Shown here: in pieces, positions 1 through 5,970 of the stretch | Position numbering within the stretch: the stretch's first letter is position 1 | Layout of the letters: the number at the start of each line of letters is the position of its first letter | Assembly: GCA_028717865.1 (NCBI GenBank) | Contig: JAQUMZ010000056.1 | Coordinates: 1 to 10,285 of the forward strand | Direction: 5' to 3' | Origin: Elusimicrobiota bacterium | Lineage (GTDB): Bacteria > Elusimicrobiota > Elusimicrobia > UBA1565 > UBA9628 | DNA: 10,285 nucleotides | The notes under the pieces: model-generated | Told to the model about the DNA's origin: nothing | Seen by the model: the letters and a program-made list of their open reading frames with translations, nothing else | Databases searched by the model: none | Translations under genes and position numbers: made by a program

Positions 1-960
1 GCCCCCGGTAAAGATCGGATAATCCAGGCGCAGGCCCGCCAGGGAGCTCCAGGACCGCTCGTTCGGACGCGGCCAGGAGGCGTTTGACTCCGAGTACCAT
101 TGCGCGTCGGCGTAAAGCGAGAGGAAGGGCCAGCGGACCGCCTGGGAGACCTTGACCAGGGCCTCGGACTGCTCGTAGGCGCGGCGCGCGGCTCGGTAAT
201 AGGGATTGAGGGGCAAAGCCGCCTGCTGCAGGTCCGCGTAGGGGCGCAGTTCCGAGCGGGGGCCCTCCAGGCTCCCGGACAGGCTCACGGGCGCGTCGAC
301 GTCCATGGCCAGCAGATCCTTGAGCATGGTCAGGGCGAGCTCCGCGGCGTTGAGCGCCGCCAGCAGGGAGGGCTTCGCCGAGGCCACCTCGACTTTCTGG
401 CGCAGCACGGTCAGGTCGCTGTCGAGGCCCTGGCGGTAGCGCTCCTCGATGGTCCCGAGGTGGTTTTCCGCCAGGACCAGGGCCTCGCGCTGGATGGAGG
501 CGGTCTCGCTGGCCAGGCACACGGCGTAGAACAGGCGCTGGGCGGCGAATACGGCGTCCTGGCGCGCGGCCTGGAACTGCTCGCGGCCCGCCTCGGCGCC
601 CAGGCGCGCCGCCTTCATCCCCTGGGAAACGGCCCCGCCCGCGAAGAGGTACTGCTGCAGGACCCCGGCGTGGCGCATGCCGTTGTCGGCCCCGGAGGTC
701 ACCACCTGGCCCCCCAGGAAAAACGACGGCCGCTTGAGGTTGCGGTTATAGCTGCCGGCAATAGTCACGCTCGGCAAGGCGGCGCCGATGGCCTGCCGGC
801 GCTGGGCCTCCAGGAAGGCTAGCCGATCCTCGGCCAGGGCGACGTCGAGGTTGCGCTCGACGGCCAGCTGGATCGTCCGATCCAGGGTCAGCTCCAGGGG
901 GACCGCGGCCGGCTGGGCCCGCGCGCAAAAGGCGAAAAACAGGAGGGCGAAGGCTCTCAT
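1..960 (-). CDS. TolC-family outer membrane efflux protein (partial, C-terminus off left edge)
   Basis: The frame is open from the ATG at 960 to the window edge, giving the first 320 residues. It opens with a short signal peptide (MRAFALLFFAFCARA, cleavage likely after the Ala at 15). The next part resembles the TolC/OEP repeat: a 'LTLDRTIQLAVERNLDVALAED' type helix at about 24-45, then long Ala/Gln/Arg-rich helices (about 110-215) with 'ERYRQGLDSDLTVLRQKVEV' near 175-195, a typical OEP helix-turn motif. The family forms trimeric outer-membrane/periplasmic channels that work with RND or ABC pumps. About 100-130 residues of a usual 420-450 are missing. Its ATG overlaps the stop of the TetR gene (ATGA at 957-960), so the two are translationally coupled. 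A membrane-fusion protein and a pump probably follow off the left edge, by inference only. The TolC family is clear; the substrate is unknown. Confidence 0.9.
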   Translation of the reverse strand, partial: MRAFALLFFAFCARAQPAAVPLELTLDRTIQLAVERNLDVALAEDRLAFLEAQRRQAIGAALPSVTIAGSYNRNLKRPSFFLGGQVVTSGADNGMRHAGVLQQYLFAGGAVSQGMKAARLGAEAGREQFQAARQDAVFAAQRLFYAVCLASETASIQREALVLAENHLGTIEERYRQGLDSDLTVLRQKVEVASAKPSLLAALNAAELALTMLKDLLAMDVDAPVSLSGSLEGPRSELRPYADLQQAALPLNPYYRAARRAYEQSEALVKVSQAVRWPFLSLYADAQWYSESNASWPRPNERSWSSLAGLRLDYPIFTGG

Positions 961-1568
961 GCCGCGGCCTGGCCGGAGCCCAGCCCGCGCAGAAGCAGCT
1001 CCATGAGCTCGTCCGACCGCGCCCGCAGCGGCCCCTTCTCGCCGCGGACGAACTTGCGGATCATGCACATGCGCAGCCCGCAGACGATGAAGAAGGCGGC
1101 GTCGTCGGGATCGACGGGCCGCAGCACGCCGCTGGCGACGCACGCCTTGACCCGCCGCGCCAGGATGTCGAGATGCGCCAGGAAGCGGCCCCGCCGCGCC
1201 GGGCTGCCGGCCCGGGGTCCGTGCAGGATGCCGCTGCCGGGCGAGAAGGGCGCCAGGAAGTAGTGCGTCTCCTCGACGAAATCGAGTTCCGCCTCCACCA
1301 TGCGGCGCAGGCTGGCCAGGGTCCCGTCGGGCGGGGCCAGCTCGTCGAGCCGGCGTTCGAGCCCCTCGAGCATATCCACGAACACCGAGGCCAGCAGGTC
1401 GTCCTTGTCCCGGAAGTGGAGGTAGAGCGTCCCCTTGGCCACGCCCGCGCGGTCCGCCACGTAGCCGAGGTTGAAGGCGCCGTAGCCGCTGCGGATGAGG
1501 GTGGCGCGCGCGGCGTCCAAAATCCGGCGGCGCCGCACTTGCGCCGGTTCGGTTCGAGGCCTGGCCAT
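957..1568 (-). CDS. TetR/AcrR-family transcriptional repressor
   Basis: 203 residues, normal for the family. The N-terminal DNA-binding domain covers about 14-62: 'RRILDAARATLIRSGYGAFN', then the HTH at about 33-52 with 'VADRAGVAKGTLYLHF' and 'RDKDDLLASVF'. This closely matches the TetR_N signature. The remaining ~140 residues are helical and form the ligand-binding/dimer part; they are not recognisable to a subfamily. The ATG at 1568 directly follows a 28-bp palindrome that overlaps a good promoter, so autorepression is expected. The last codons overlap the start of the tolC-like gene by 4 nt, which makes the efflux gene(s) its likely target. No clear Shine-Dalgarno precedes the ATG. Family confidence is high; the inducer is unknown. 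Confidence 0.93.
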   Translation of the reverse strand: MARPRTEPAQVRRRRILDAARATLIRSGYGAFNLGYVADRAGVAKGTLYLHFRDKDDLLASVFVDMLEGLERRLDELAPPDGTLASLRRMVEAELDFVEETHYFLAPFSPGSGILHGPRAGSPARRGRFLAHLDILARRVKACVASGVLRPVDPDDAAFFIVCGLRMCMIRKFVRGEKGPLRARSDELMELLLRGLGSGQAAA

Positions 1569-1569
1569 A

Positions 1570-1597
1570 GTTAATGACTGACTAGTCAGTCATTAAC
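1570..1597. promoter_or_regulatory. 28-bp perfect palindromic operator of the TetR-efflux operon
   Basis: The 28 bases are their own reverse complement. The half-site is GTTAATGACTGACT and the core is TGACTGACTAGTCAGTCA. It ends 1 nt before the ATG of the TetR gene and covers the end of the -10 box and the predicted transcription start. TetR dimers normally bind such inverted repeats, so this is most likely the autoregulatory operator (inference from position and symmetry). Confidence 0.88.
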
Positions 1598-1623
1598 ATA
1601 TCAATATAGGGACCTTTTGGCAA
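1595..1623 (-). promoter_or_regulatory. Sigma70-type promoter of the TetR-tolC operon
   Basis: On the minus strand, TTGCCA (1618-1623) lies exactly 17 nt from TATGTT (1595-1600). Transcription would start inside the palindrome near 1588, leaving a leader of about 20 nt. The -10 box shares three bases with the palindrome, so a bound repressor would block RNA polymerase. Confidence 0.6.
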
Positions 1624-1648
1624 CCCTGGCGCCGGCATCGCATTCCCT

Positions 1649-1684
1649 ATTATGCAATTATGCAGTGCCTGGCACCATTATGCA
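1649..1684. repeat. Triple ATTATGCA repeat around a GTGCCTGGCAC palindrome
   Basis: ATTATGCA occurs at 1649-1656, 1657-1664 (head to tail) and 1677-1684. Between the second and third copies sits the interrupted palindrome GTGCC-T-GGCAC (1665-1675). The block is in the 126-bp gap between the 3' end of the DUF362 gene and the TetR promoter. It could be a binding site, a REP-like element or part of a terminator; no U-tract follows it. Confidence 0.55.
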
Positions 1685-1694
1685 CCGGCGGCGA

Positions 1695-2618
1695 TCAAAG
1701 CGAAATGCGCTTGATTCCGGCTTTTTCCAGGTCGAGCTTGCCCAAGCCCAGCTCCGCGGCCAGCACGATATGAGGGACGGCCTTCGGCTCCAAGCCGAGG
1801 ATCTTGGCGCCCGCGGCGTCGGCCAGCACGGGATCGGCGGAAAGCAGCTGCATGCGCTTCATCTGGAGGTCCTCGGTGGTGGCGCCGTAGGGTCCGTTGG
1901 TCAGCATGACCAGGAAGGCGTCCACCACGTTGAGGTCGGGCTTGCGCAGCAGAGGAAATTCCGCGATGCACCGCTGCAGGTCCGTCCGGTGCCAGAAGCC
2001 CCGGTCCCAGACCACGCCCATGAGGTTCTTCAAGGCCGCCGTCATGCGCCCCCCGCCGTGGCTCTTGAGAACGGGGACGTTGATGACGACGTCGCAGTCC
2101 AGGTAAAGCTCGTGGACCAAGACCTTGTTCAGGGCGCGGCCGCCCGGGACCGCGACCTCCCGATACGCCTTGCGCTGCGCCCCCGACCGCATCACCCCGC
2201 CGGCCGCCCGGACCGCCTCGGCGATGCCCGAGCGGCGGTAGCAATCCTCCTCGCGGTTGACCGTGTGGTCGAAGCAGTAAACCGTCTTGGCGCCCGAAGA
2301 CAGCGCCGCGCAGACGACGGACCCCACCAGTTCGGGGTTGGTGTCGGCGCCTTCGCTGGGCGTCTTGTCCCAGCCGATGTTGGGCTTGACCAGCACGCTC
2401 TGGCCCCGGCGCACGAAGCGTCCCATGCCGCCCAAGGCCCGGATGCCGGCCTCGAAGAGCTGCACCGGCGAGCCGCCCTTGACCGCCGCGAGCTCGGGCC
2501 GCCGGAGCGGCGCGGAGCCCGCCGCCGGCGCGCCGGCGCGCAGCAGGGGCGGCAGAAGGCCTCCCGCCAGGAAGGAGAAACCCGCCTTGATAAAGTCGCG
2601 GCGCGTGATCGCCTTCAT
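1695..2618 (-). CDS. DUF362 family protein with Tat signal peptide
   Basis: 307 residues from the ATG at 2618. The protein starts MKAITRRDFIKAGFSFLAGG, a textbook twin-arginine signal (RRDFIK at 6-11, then a hydrophobic stretch), so it should be exported folded to the periplasm. The mature part carries DUF362 hallmarks: 'VLVKPNIGWDKTPSEGADTNPELV' type sequence about 85-110, 'VINVPVLKSHGGGRMTAALKNLMG' about 190-214, and 'LNVVDAF' further on. DUF362 has no firm biochemical role; some members are fused to ferredoxin domains, but this one has no CxxCxxC cluster. A longer frame extends upstream to 2834, but the Tat signal and a -10 box 6 nt before 2618 fix the start here. It diverges from the SIS gene. 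Family confident, function unknown. Confidence 0.88.
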   Translation of the reverse strand: MKAITRRDFIKAGFSFLAGGLLPPLLRAGAPAAGSAPLRRPELAAVKGGSPVQLFEAGIRALGGMGRFVRRGQSVLVKPNIGWDKTPSEGADTNPELVGSVVCAALSSGAKTVYCFDHTVNREEDCYRRSGIAEAVRAAGGVMRSGAQRKAYREVAVPGGRALNKVLVHELYLDCDVVINVPVLKSHGGGRMTAALKNLMGVVWDRGFWHRTDLQRCIAEFPLLRKPDLNVVDAFLVMLTNGPYGATTEDLQMKRMQLLSADPVLADAAGAKILGLEPKAVPHIVLAAELGLGKLDLEKAGIKRISL

Positions 2619-2624
2619 GCGGAA

Positions 2625-2630
2625 ATCATA
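2625..2630 (-). promoter_or_regulatory. -10 box for the DUF362 gene, leaderless start
   Basis: TATGAT on the minus strand ends exactly 6 nt (TTCCGC) before the ATG at 2618. Transcription would then begin at or next to the A of the start codon. No Shine-Dalgarno and no clear -35 box are present, as is usual for leaderless TANNNT promoters. Confidence 0.55.
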
Positions 2631-2649
2631 TATCATTGGAGGATAAAGG

Positions 2650-2655
2650 TATAAT
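2650..2655 (+). promoter_or_regulatory. -10 box for the SIS-PFK operon, leaderless start
   Basis: A perfect TATAAT ends exactly 6 nt (TTCGCC) before the ATG at 2662, putting the transcription start at the start codon. There is no usable -35 box. The would-be -35 zone overlaps the opposing -10 box of the DUF362 gene 19 bp away, so the two promoters may exclude each other. Confidence 0.6.
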
Positions 2656-2661
2656 TTCGCC

Positions 2662-3684
2662 ATGCTGATCCAAGAGACGCAGACCTGGAACGATATCCAC
2701 GAGATCCCGGCCCTGCTCGATGCTTTCTCCCGACGGGCCCCCGCGGAACTGCCCGGCCGGGCCCTCAAGGCCGCGGACAACTCGGTACAGCTCATCGGCC
2801 GCGGCTCTTCCGACCACGCCGCAATATTCGCCAAGTATATTTGGGAAACCTACGCCGGGGTGCGCGCGGAATCCATCCATCCCCACTCGATCTTCGAGGC
2901 CCGCCGGCCCCTCAACTTCCGCGGGCGCGCGGTCTGGGCCTTCTCACAATCCGGGCGCAGCACCGACGTCGTCGCCTGCCTCAAGAAGCTCCAGCGCTGG
3001 GGCGCGCGCGGCGTCGCCGTCACCAACGAGGCCGATCCGCGCCGCAACCCCCTGGCCGCGGCCGCCGGGCGCCACATCCTCTTGTCCGGCTCGCGCGAGC
3101 TGGCCGTGGCCGCCACCAAAAGCTTCTCGCTCCAGCTTTGGCTGGCCTTCTGGACGGCCCGCGTCTGGCGCGGCTGGCCGTCGCTGGGCGAGCTGGAAGC
3201 CGTGCCGGAAACGATCCGGAGTTTCCTCGCCCGCCCGGACGGCCTGCCCCCCGCGGGACGCTTCGCGCGCATCTGGCGCCGCATGCGGCAGGCCCCGGTC
3301 CTGGCCTTCGTGGGCCGCGGACCCCTGTTCGCGGTGGCCATGGACGCCGCACTCAAGTTCCGCGAAATGGCGGGAGTCCACGCCATGGCCTATTCCGCCG
3401 CGGACTATCTCCATGGCCCGGTGGGAGCCTACGGCGCCAAGGATTTCGTGTTCCTGCTGGCGCCCTCGGCGGACGGCATCCCCGCCGACATCGCCCTGGT
3501 GCGCGGCGCCCTGCGCCGCCGGGGCACGCCCTGCGCGGTGCTGGCCCCCGCCTCGGGCAAGCCGCCCCTCAACGCCCTGCTGCTCGACGCCGAGCTCAAG
3601 CTCGCGGCGCTGGCCCTGGCCGTGGAGAAAGGACGGGACCCGGACCGGCCCAAGGGGCTTAAAAAAGTCACCCTGACTTATTGA
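2662..3684 (+). CDS. SIS-domain sugar-phosphate isomerase/deaminase (GlmS-C / NagB-II type)
   Basis: 340 residues with two SIS domains and no glutaminase domain. It matches the isomerase half of GlmS: 'IGRGSSD' (45-51), 'FSQSGRSTD' (94-102), 'AVAATKSF' (148-155) in SIS1; 'FVGRG' (216-220), 'ALKFREMAG' (230-238), 'HGP' (251-253) and the tail 'RDPDRPKGLKKVTL' in SIS2. Glu235, His251 and the C-terminal Lys334/335 line up with the catalytic Glu, His and Lys of GlmS. Such stand-alone proteins usually convert glucosamine-6-phosphate to fructose-6-phosphate plus ammonia, or act on related keto/aldo sugar phosphates. The phosphofructokinase gene starts 7 bp downstream, which fits fructose-6-phosphate as product. 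The start is set by the TATAAT 6 nt upstream. Exact substrate uncertain (GlcN6P, GalN6P or a non-amino sugar). Confidence 0.85.
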   Translation: MLIQETQTWNDIHEIPALLDAFSRRAPAELPGRALKAADNSVQLIGRGSSDHAAIFAKYIWETYAGVRAESIHPHSIFEARRPLNFRGRAVWAFSQSGRSTDVVACLKKLQRWGARGVAVTNEADPRRNPLAAAAGRHILLSGSRELAVAATKSFSLQLWLAFWTARVWRGWPSLGELEAVPETIRSFLARPDGLPPAGRFARIWRRMRQAPVLAFVGRGPLFAVAMDAALKFREMAGVHAMAYSAADYLHGPVGAYGAKDFVFLLAPSADGIPADIALVRGALRRRGTPCAVLAPASGKPPLNALLLDAELKLAALALAVEKGRDPDRPKGLKKVTLTY

Positions 3685-3691
3685 GAGCGAC

Positions 3692-4780
3692 ATGAACGAC
3701 ACGACCGCGATAGGAATCCTGACCGGGGGCGGCGACTGCCCGGGACTCAACGCCGTCATACGCGCCGTGGTGAAGGCCGGCCACATGCGGGGTTGGAAAA
3801 CGCTGGGCTTCCGCAACGGCTTCGAGGGCCTGCTCACGCCCTCCCGGCACGTCTGGCTGGATTACCGCGACATGGGCCACCTGCTGACCCAGGGCGGCAC
3901 CATCCTGGGCACCACCAACCGCGGCCGCTTCGCCTCCAAGACCGGCCTGGGCGAGGCCCAGCGCATACCGCGGGAGATACTCGACGAGGCCAAGGCCAAT
4001 TTCCACGCCCTGGGCCTCTCGGCCCTGGTCTGCGTCGGCGGAGACGGCTCCCTGACCATAGCCCAGCAGCTCTTCGAGCACGGCGTCCCCGTGATCGGCG
4101 TGCCCAAGACCATCGACAACGACCTCGACGCCACCACCATCACCTTCGGCTTCGACTCGGCGGTCTGCTGCGCCACCGACGCCCTCGACCGCCTGCACAC
4201 GACTGCGGAGAGCCACAATCGCGTCATGGTGCTCGAGGTCATGGGCCGCCACGCGGGCTGGATCGCGGTCTCGGCCGGAATCTCGGGCGGAGGCGACATC
4301 ATACTCATCCCCGAGATCCCCTTCAGCTACGACAAAATCTGCGCCAAGATCGCCGAGCGCGAAAGCGTCGGCCGCAAATTCACCCTGGTGGTGGCCGCCG
4401 AGGGGGCGCGCCTGCGCGACGGCGCGCTCGTCGTCGCCGACGCCGGGGCCAAGGACCGGGAGGTCCGCCTGGGCGGCATAGGCTCGGTGGTGGCCCGGGA
4501 AATCGAAAAACTCACCGAGAAGGAAACTCGCGTCTGCGTCCTAGGACACCTTCAGCGCGGCGGGGGACCGACCAGCTTCGACCGCCTGCTGTGCACCCGC
4601 TTCGGAGCCCGGGCCGTGGACCTCATCGCACGGGGCCAATTCGGGTTCATGGTCGCCCTGCGCCCGCCCGACACGGTGGCGGTGCCCATCACTGAGGCCA
4701 TCGGCCGCCTGCGCCGCGTGCCCGCCGACGGAGACCTGGTGCGCGCCGCAAGGGCGCTCGGGATTTCCTTCGGGGATTAA
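3692..4780 (+). CDS. pfkA: 6-phosphofructokinase (PfkA family)
   Basis: 362 residues; phosphorylates fructose-6-phosphate to fructose-1,6-bisphosphate in the cytoplasm (glycolysis). Visible motifs: 'GILTGGGDCPGLNAVIRA' (8-25) phosphate-donor loop, 'GGDGS' (116-120), 'PKTIDNDL' (138-145) with catalytic Asp142 and Asp144, 'MGRHAGWIA' (184-192), 'AEGARL' (236-241) and 'HLQRGGGPTSFDR' (286-298). The donor-choice positions equivalent to E. coli 104/124 are Gly119 and Lys139. Gly at the first favours ATP; Asp there would mark pyrophosphate. Lys at the second is typical of the group III/actinobacterial-like enzymes. So ATP is the better guess, but PPi cannot be excluded. It lies 7 bp after the SIS gene with only a weak GAGAG ribosome site, so it is co-transcribed and perhaps coupled. 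Confidence 0.93.
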   Translation: MNDTTAIGILTGGGDCPGLNAVIRAVVKAGHMRGWKTLGFRNGFEGLLTPSRHVWLDYRDMGHLLTQGGTILGTTNRGRFASKTGLGEAQRIPREILDEAKANFHALGLSALVCVGGDGSLTIAQQLFEHGVPVIGVPKTIDNDLDATTITFGFDSAVCCATDALDRLHTTAESHNRVMVLEVMGRHAGWIAVSAGISGGGDIILIPEIPFSYDKICAKIAERESVGRKFTLVVAAEGARLRDGALVVADAGAKDREVRLGGIGSVVAREIEKLTEKETRVCVLGHLQRGGGPTSFDRLLCTRFGARAVDLIARGQFGFMVALRPPDTVAVPITEAIGRLRRVPADGDLVRAARALGISFGD

Positions 4781-4803
4781 CCTGAATCACGGAGGGGCGA
4801 GAC

Positions 4804-4820
4804 GGAGCCGTCGGGGTGGC
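4804..4820 (+). repeat. 17-bp direct repeat, copy 1
   Basis: GGAGCCGTCGGGGTGGC. A second copy with one mismatch lies at 4976-4992. Both are in the gap between the converging SIS-PFK and GSIII operons, flanking the hairpins there. No function is evident. Confidence 0.6.
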
Positions 4821-4847
4821 TATCGCCGCGCGGGCAAGGAATCGTCG

Positions 4848-4863
4848 GCCCAGCCCGCTGGGC
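4848..4863. other. Short hairpin after pfkA
   Basis: GCCCAG and CTGGGC form a 6-bp stem around CCCG. With the larger hairpin at 4876-4901 it could slow transcription coming from pfkA. No U-tract follows, so it is not a classic intrinsic terminator. Confidence 0.4.
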
Positions 4864-4875
4864 ACACCAACAGAA

Positions 4876-4901
4876 CGGCGCCGCCCGGAGTGGCGGCGCC
4901 G
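4876..4901. terminator. Strong GC hairpin between converging operons, possible terminator
   Basis: CGGCGCCGCC (4876-4885), a 6-nt loop, then GGCGGCGCCG (4892-4901) make a perfect 10-bp stem. It lies 95 bp after the pfkA stop. There is no U-run on either side, so termination here would have to be U-tract-independent or assisted. Listed at modest confidence. Confidence 0.4.
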
Positions 4902-4902
4902 G

Positions 4903-4935
4903 GGTTCGCACCCTCCCTGCGGTCGGGCGCGAACC
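4903..4935. other. GGTTCGC / GCGAACC stem-loop
   Basis: GGTTCGC (4903-4909) and GCGAACC (4929-4935) pair perfectly around a 19-nt loop. The same GGTTCGC/GCGAACC sequence recurs in the hairpin at 4991-5016, so the two structures share arms and could also pair with each other. Confidence 0.45.
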
Positions 4936-4975
4936 TCGCGAACAGCTTTGGCCGGTTGGTCGCCGCCGTTAAGCC

Positions 4976-4992
4976 GGAGCCGTCAGGGTGGC
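4976..4992 (+). repeat. 17-bp direct repeat, copy 2
   Basis: GGAGCCGTCAGGGTGGC, 16 of 17 identical to 4804-4820 and 172 bp from it. Its last two bases are the start of the 4991-5016 hairpin. Confidence 0.6.
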
Positions 4993-5016
4993 GAACCGCG
5001 GCCGGCTGCGGTTCGC
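4991..5016. terminator. Hairpin downstream of the GSIII-peroxiredoxin operon, possible terminator
   Basis: GCGAACCGC (4991-4999) and GCGGTTCGC (5008-5016) form a perfect 9-bp stem with an 8-nt loop, starting 26 bp beyond the stop at 5043 on the minus strand. No U-tract follows on the minus strand (CACCC), so terminator activity is only plausible. Confidence 0.4.
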
Positions 5017-5042
5017 TCACGAACACATAAACCTTTCGCGCG

Positions 5043-5450
5043 TTAGGGCAGCTTGAGCTTGCCGCCGGGCAGCGCCCCCGGCAAACCGCCGCCCAGGGCG
5101 GAAGCGGCCCCGGCCTCCGGGATGATCAGCGAGGAGGAAGCGCGCCGCCGCAGCTCCTGAATCTCGGCCATGGCCGCCTCGAAAGCTTCTTTGACCGCGG
5201 CGCCGTACTTACCGGCGGCTTCTTCCAAGGTTTGGGCGTCGATCTCGAAGCTCAAGGGCAGGCCCCCCGCCGAGGTCATCAACTGGGCCTCGCCCACGTA
5301 GACCGCGGGCCGCGAGGCGTCGGGCGATCCGTCGGACTTGACCGGTGTCAGGCGGCGCAGGGTCCCGACCTTCCGGTCGGTGAACACCTCCTCGCGGTAG
5401 AGCGCCGCGGAATCCATCCGGGTATCGGGCATGCGGGCGTCGGTCTTCAT
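5043..5450 (-). CDS. Small conserved-looking protein of unknown function, GSIII-peroxiredoxin operon
   Basis: 135 residues, soluble, no signal peptide or membrane segment. From about 17 it reads 'ALYREEVFTDRKVGTLRRLTPV', then a likely beta-rich middle ('VYVGEAQLMTSAGGLPLSFEI', 51-70), a long acidic helix (about 72-103, 'EAFEAAMAEIQELRRRASS') and a Gly/Pro-rich tail ending GGKLKLP. The pattern resembles a small family often labelled only 'cytoplasmic protein'; I recall this from general knowledge and cannot check it. The start at 5450 is chosen because AAGGAA lies 7 nt upstream, overlapping the stop of the peroxiredoxin gene; the next Met codons are at residues 7 and 12. The gap to peroxiredoxin is 11 bp, so it is co-transcribed. 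Function unknown. Confidence 0.8.
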   Translation of the reverse strand: MKTDARMPDTRMDSAALYREEVFTDRKVGTLRRLTPVKSDGSPDASRPAVYVGEAQLMTSAGGLPLSFEIDAQTLEEAAGKYGAAVKEAFEAAMAEIQELRRRASSSLIIPEAGAASALGGGLPGALPGGKLKLP

Positions 5451-5461
5451 GTTTTTGTTCC

Positions 5462-5950
5462 TTATTTGGCGAGACGGGCGAGGACGGCTTCCACTTCCGC
5501 GTAGTCCCGCTCCTTGGTGATGTCCGGCTCGACCTTGACCCAGGCGATCCGGCCGTCCTTGCCTGCGATCACGGTGGCGCGCTGGTTGATGTTGGCGTCC
5601 GGGAAGTACAGCCCGTAGGCCTTGGCGACGGCTCGGTGCACGTCGGAAAGCAGCCGGTGCTTGAGCTTCATGTGCTCGGCCCAGGCCCGGTGGCTGTACA
5701 CCGAGTCGGTGGATATGGCCGCCACCTCGCCGTAGGCTTGGAAGCGCTCCAGGCTGCCGGTGAAGCAGGCGTTTTCCTTGGTGCAGGTGGGGCTCCAATC
5801 CAGCGGGTAGAAGAACAATATCACCGTCCGGCGGCCCAGGAAGTCCCTCAAGTGGAATTCCTTGCCGTTATGGTCGGGCAGCCGGAAATCCGGGGCGGGC
5901 GTGCCCACGGCTATCGGCGTAGTCTCGGCGGTCGCGGTCTGGGTCGCCAT
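5462..5950 (-). CDS. Peroxiredoxin (AhpC/TSA, thioredoxin fold)
   Basis: 162 residues; reduces peroxides using an active-site cysteine and a thiol donor. The fold starts 'VGTPAPDFRLPDHNGKEFHL' (15-34). The active-site loop is FFYPLDWSPTCTKENACF, with peroxidatic Cys56 in a P-x-x-x-S-x-x-C motif (Ser where many members have Thr). Arg124 in 'INQRATVI' fits the conserved Arg. A second Cys at 62 is 6 residues after Cys56, close to the +5 spacing of BCP-type enzymes, so an intramolecular disulfide is possible. The start at 5950 follows an AAGGAGGA ribosome site (5954-5961) by 3-4 nt. It lies 20 bp after the GSIII stop and 11 bp before the next gene, in one operon. Confidence 0.93.
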   Translation of the reverse strand: MATQTATAETTPIAVGTPAPDFRLPDHNGKEFHLRDFLGRRTVILFFYPLDWSPTCTKENACFTGSLERFQAYGEVAAISTDSVYSHRAWAEHMKLKHRLLSDVHRAVAKAYGLYFPDANINQRATVIAGKDGRIAWVKVEPDITKERDYAEVEAVLARLAK

Positions 5951-5970
5951 ATGTCCTCCTTGATTAAACG

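Noticed and set aside
100..822. Plus-strand 240-codon frame opposite the tolC-like gene
   Set aside because: The minus-strand reading gives a recognisable signal peptide and OEP domain; this frame does not.
1617..2654. Plus-strand 345-codon frame opposite the DUF362 gene
   Set aside because: Its His/Gln/Arg-rich sequence mirrors DUF362, which has a Tat signal and conserved family motifs.
2619..2834. N-terminal extension of the DUF362 frame to an ATG at 2834
   Set aside because: It would overlap the SIS gene and bury the Tat signal; the start at 2618 fits the -10 box and signal.
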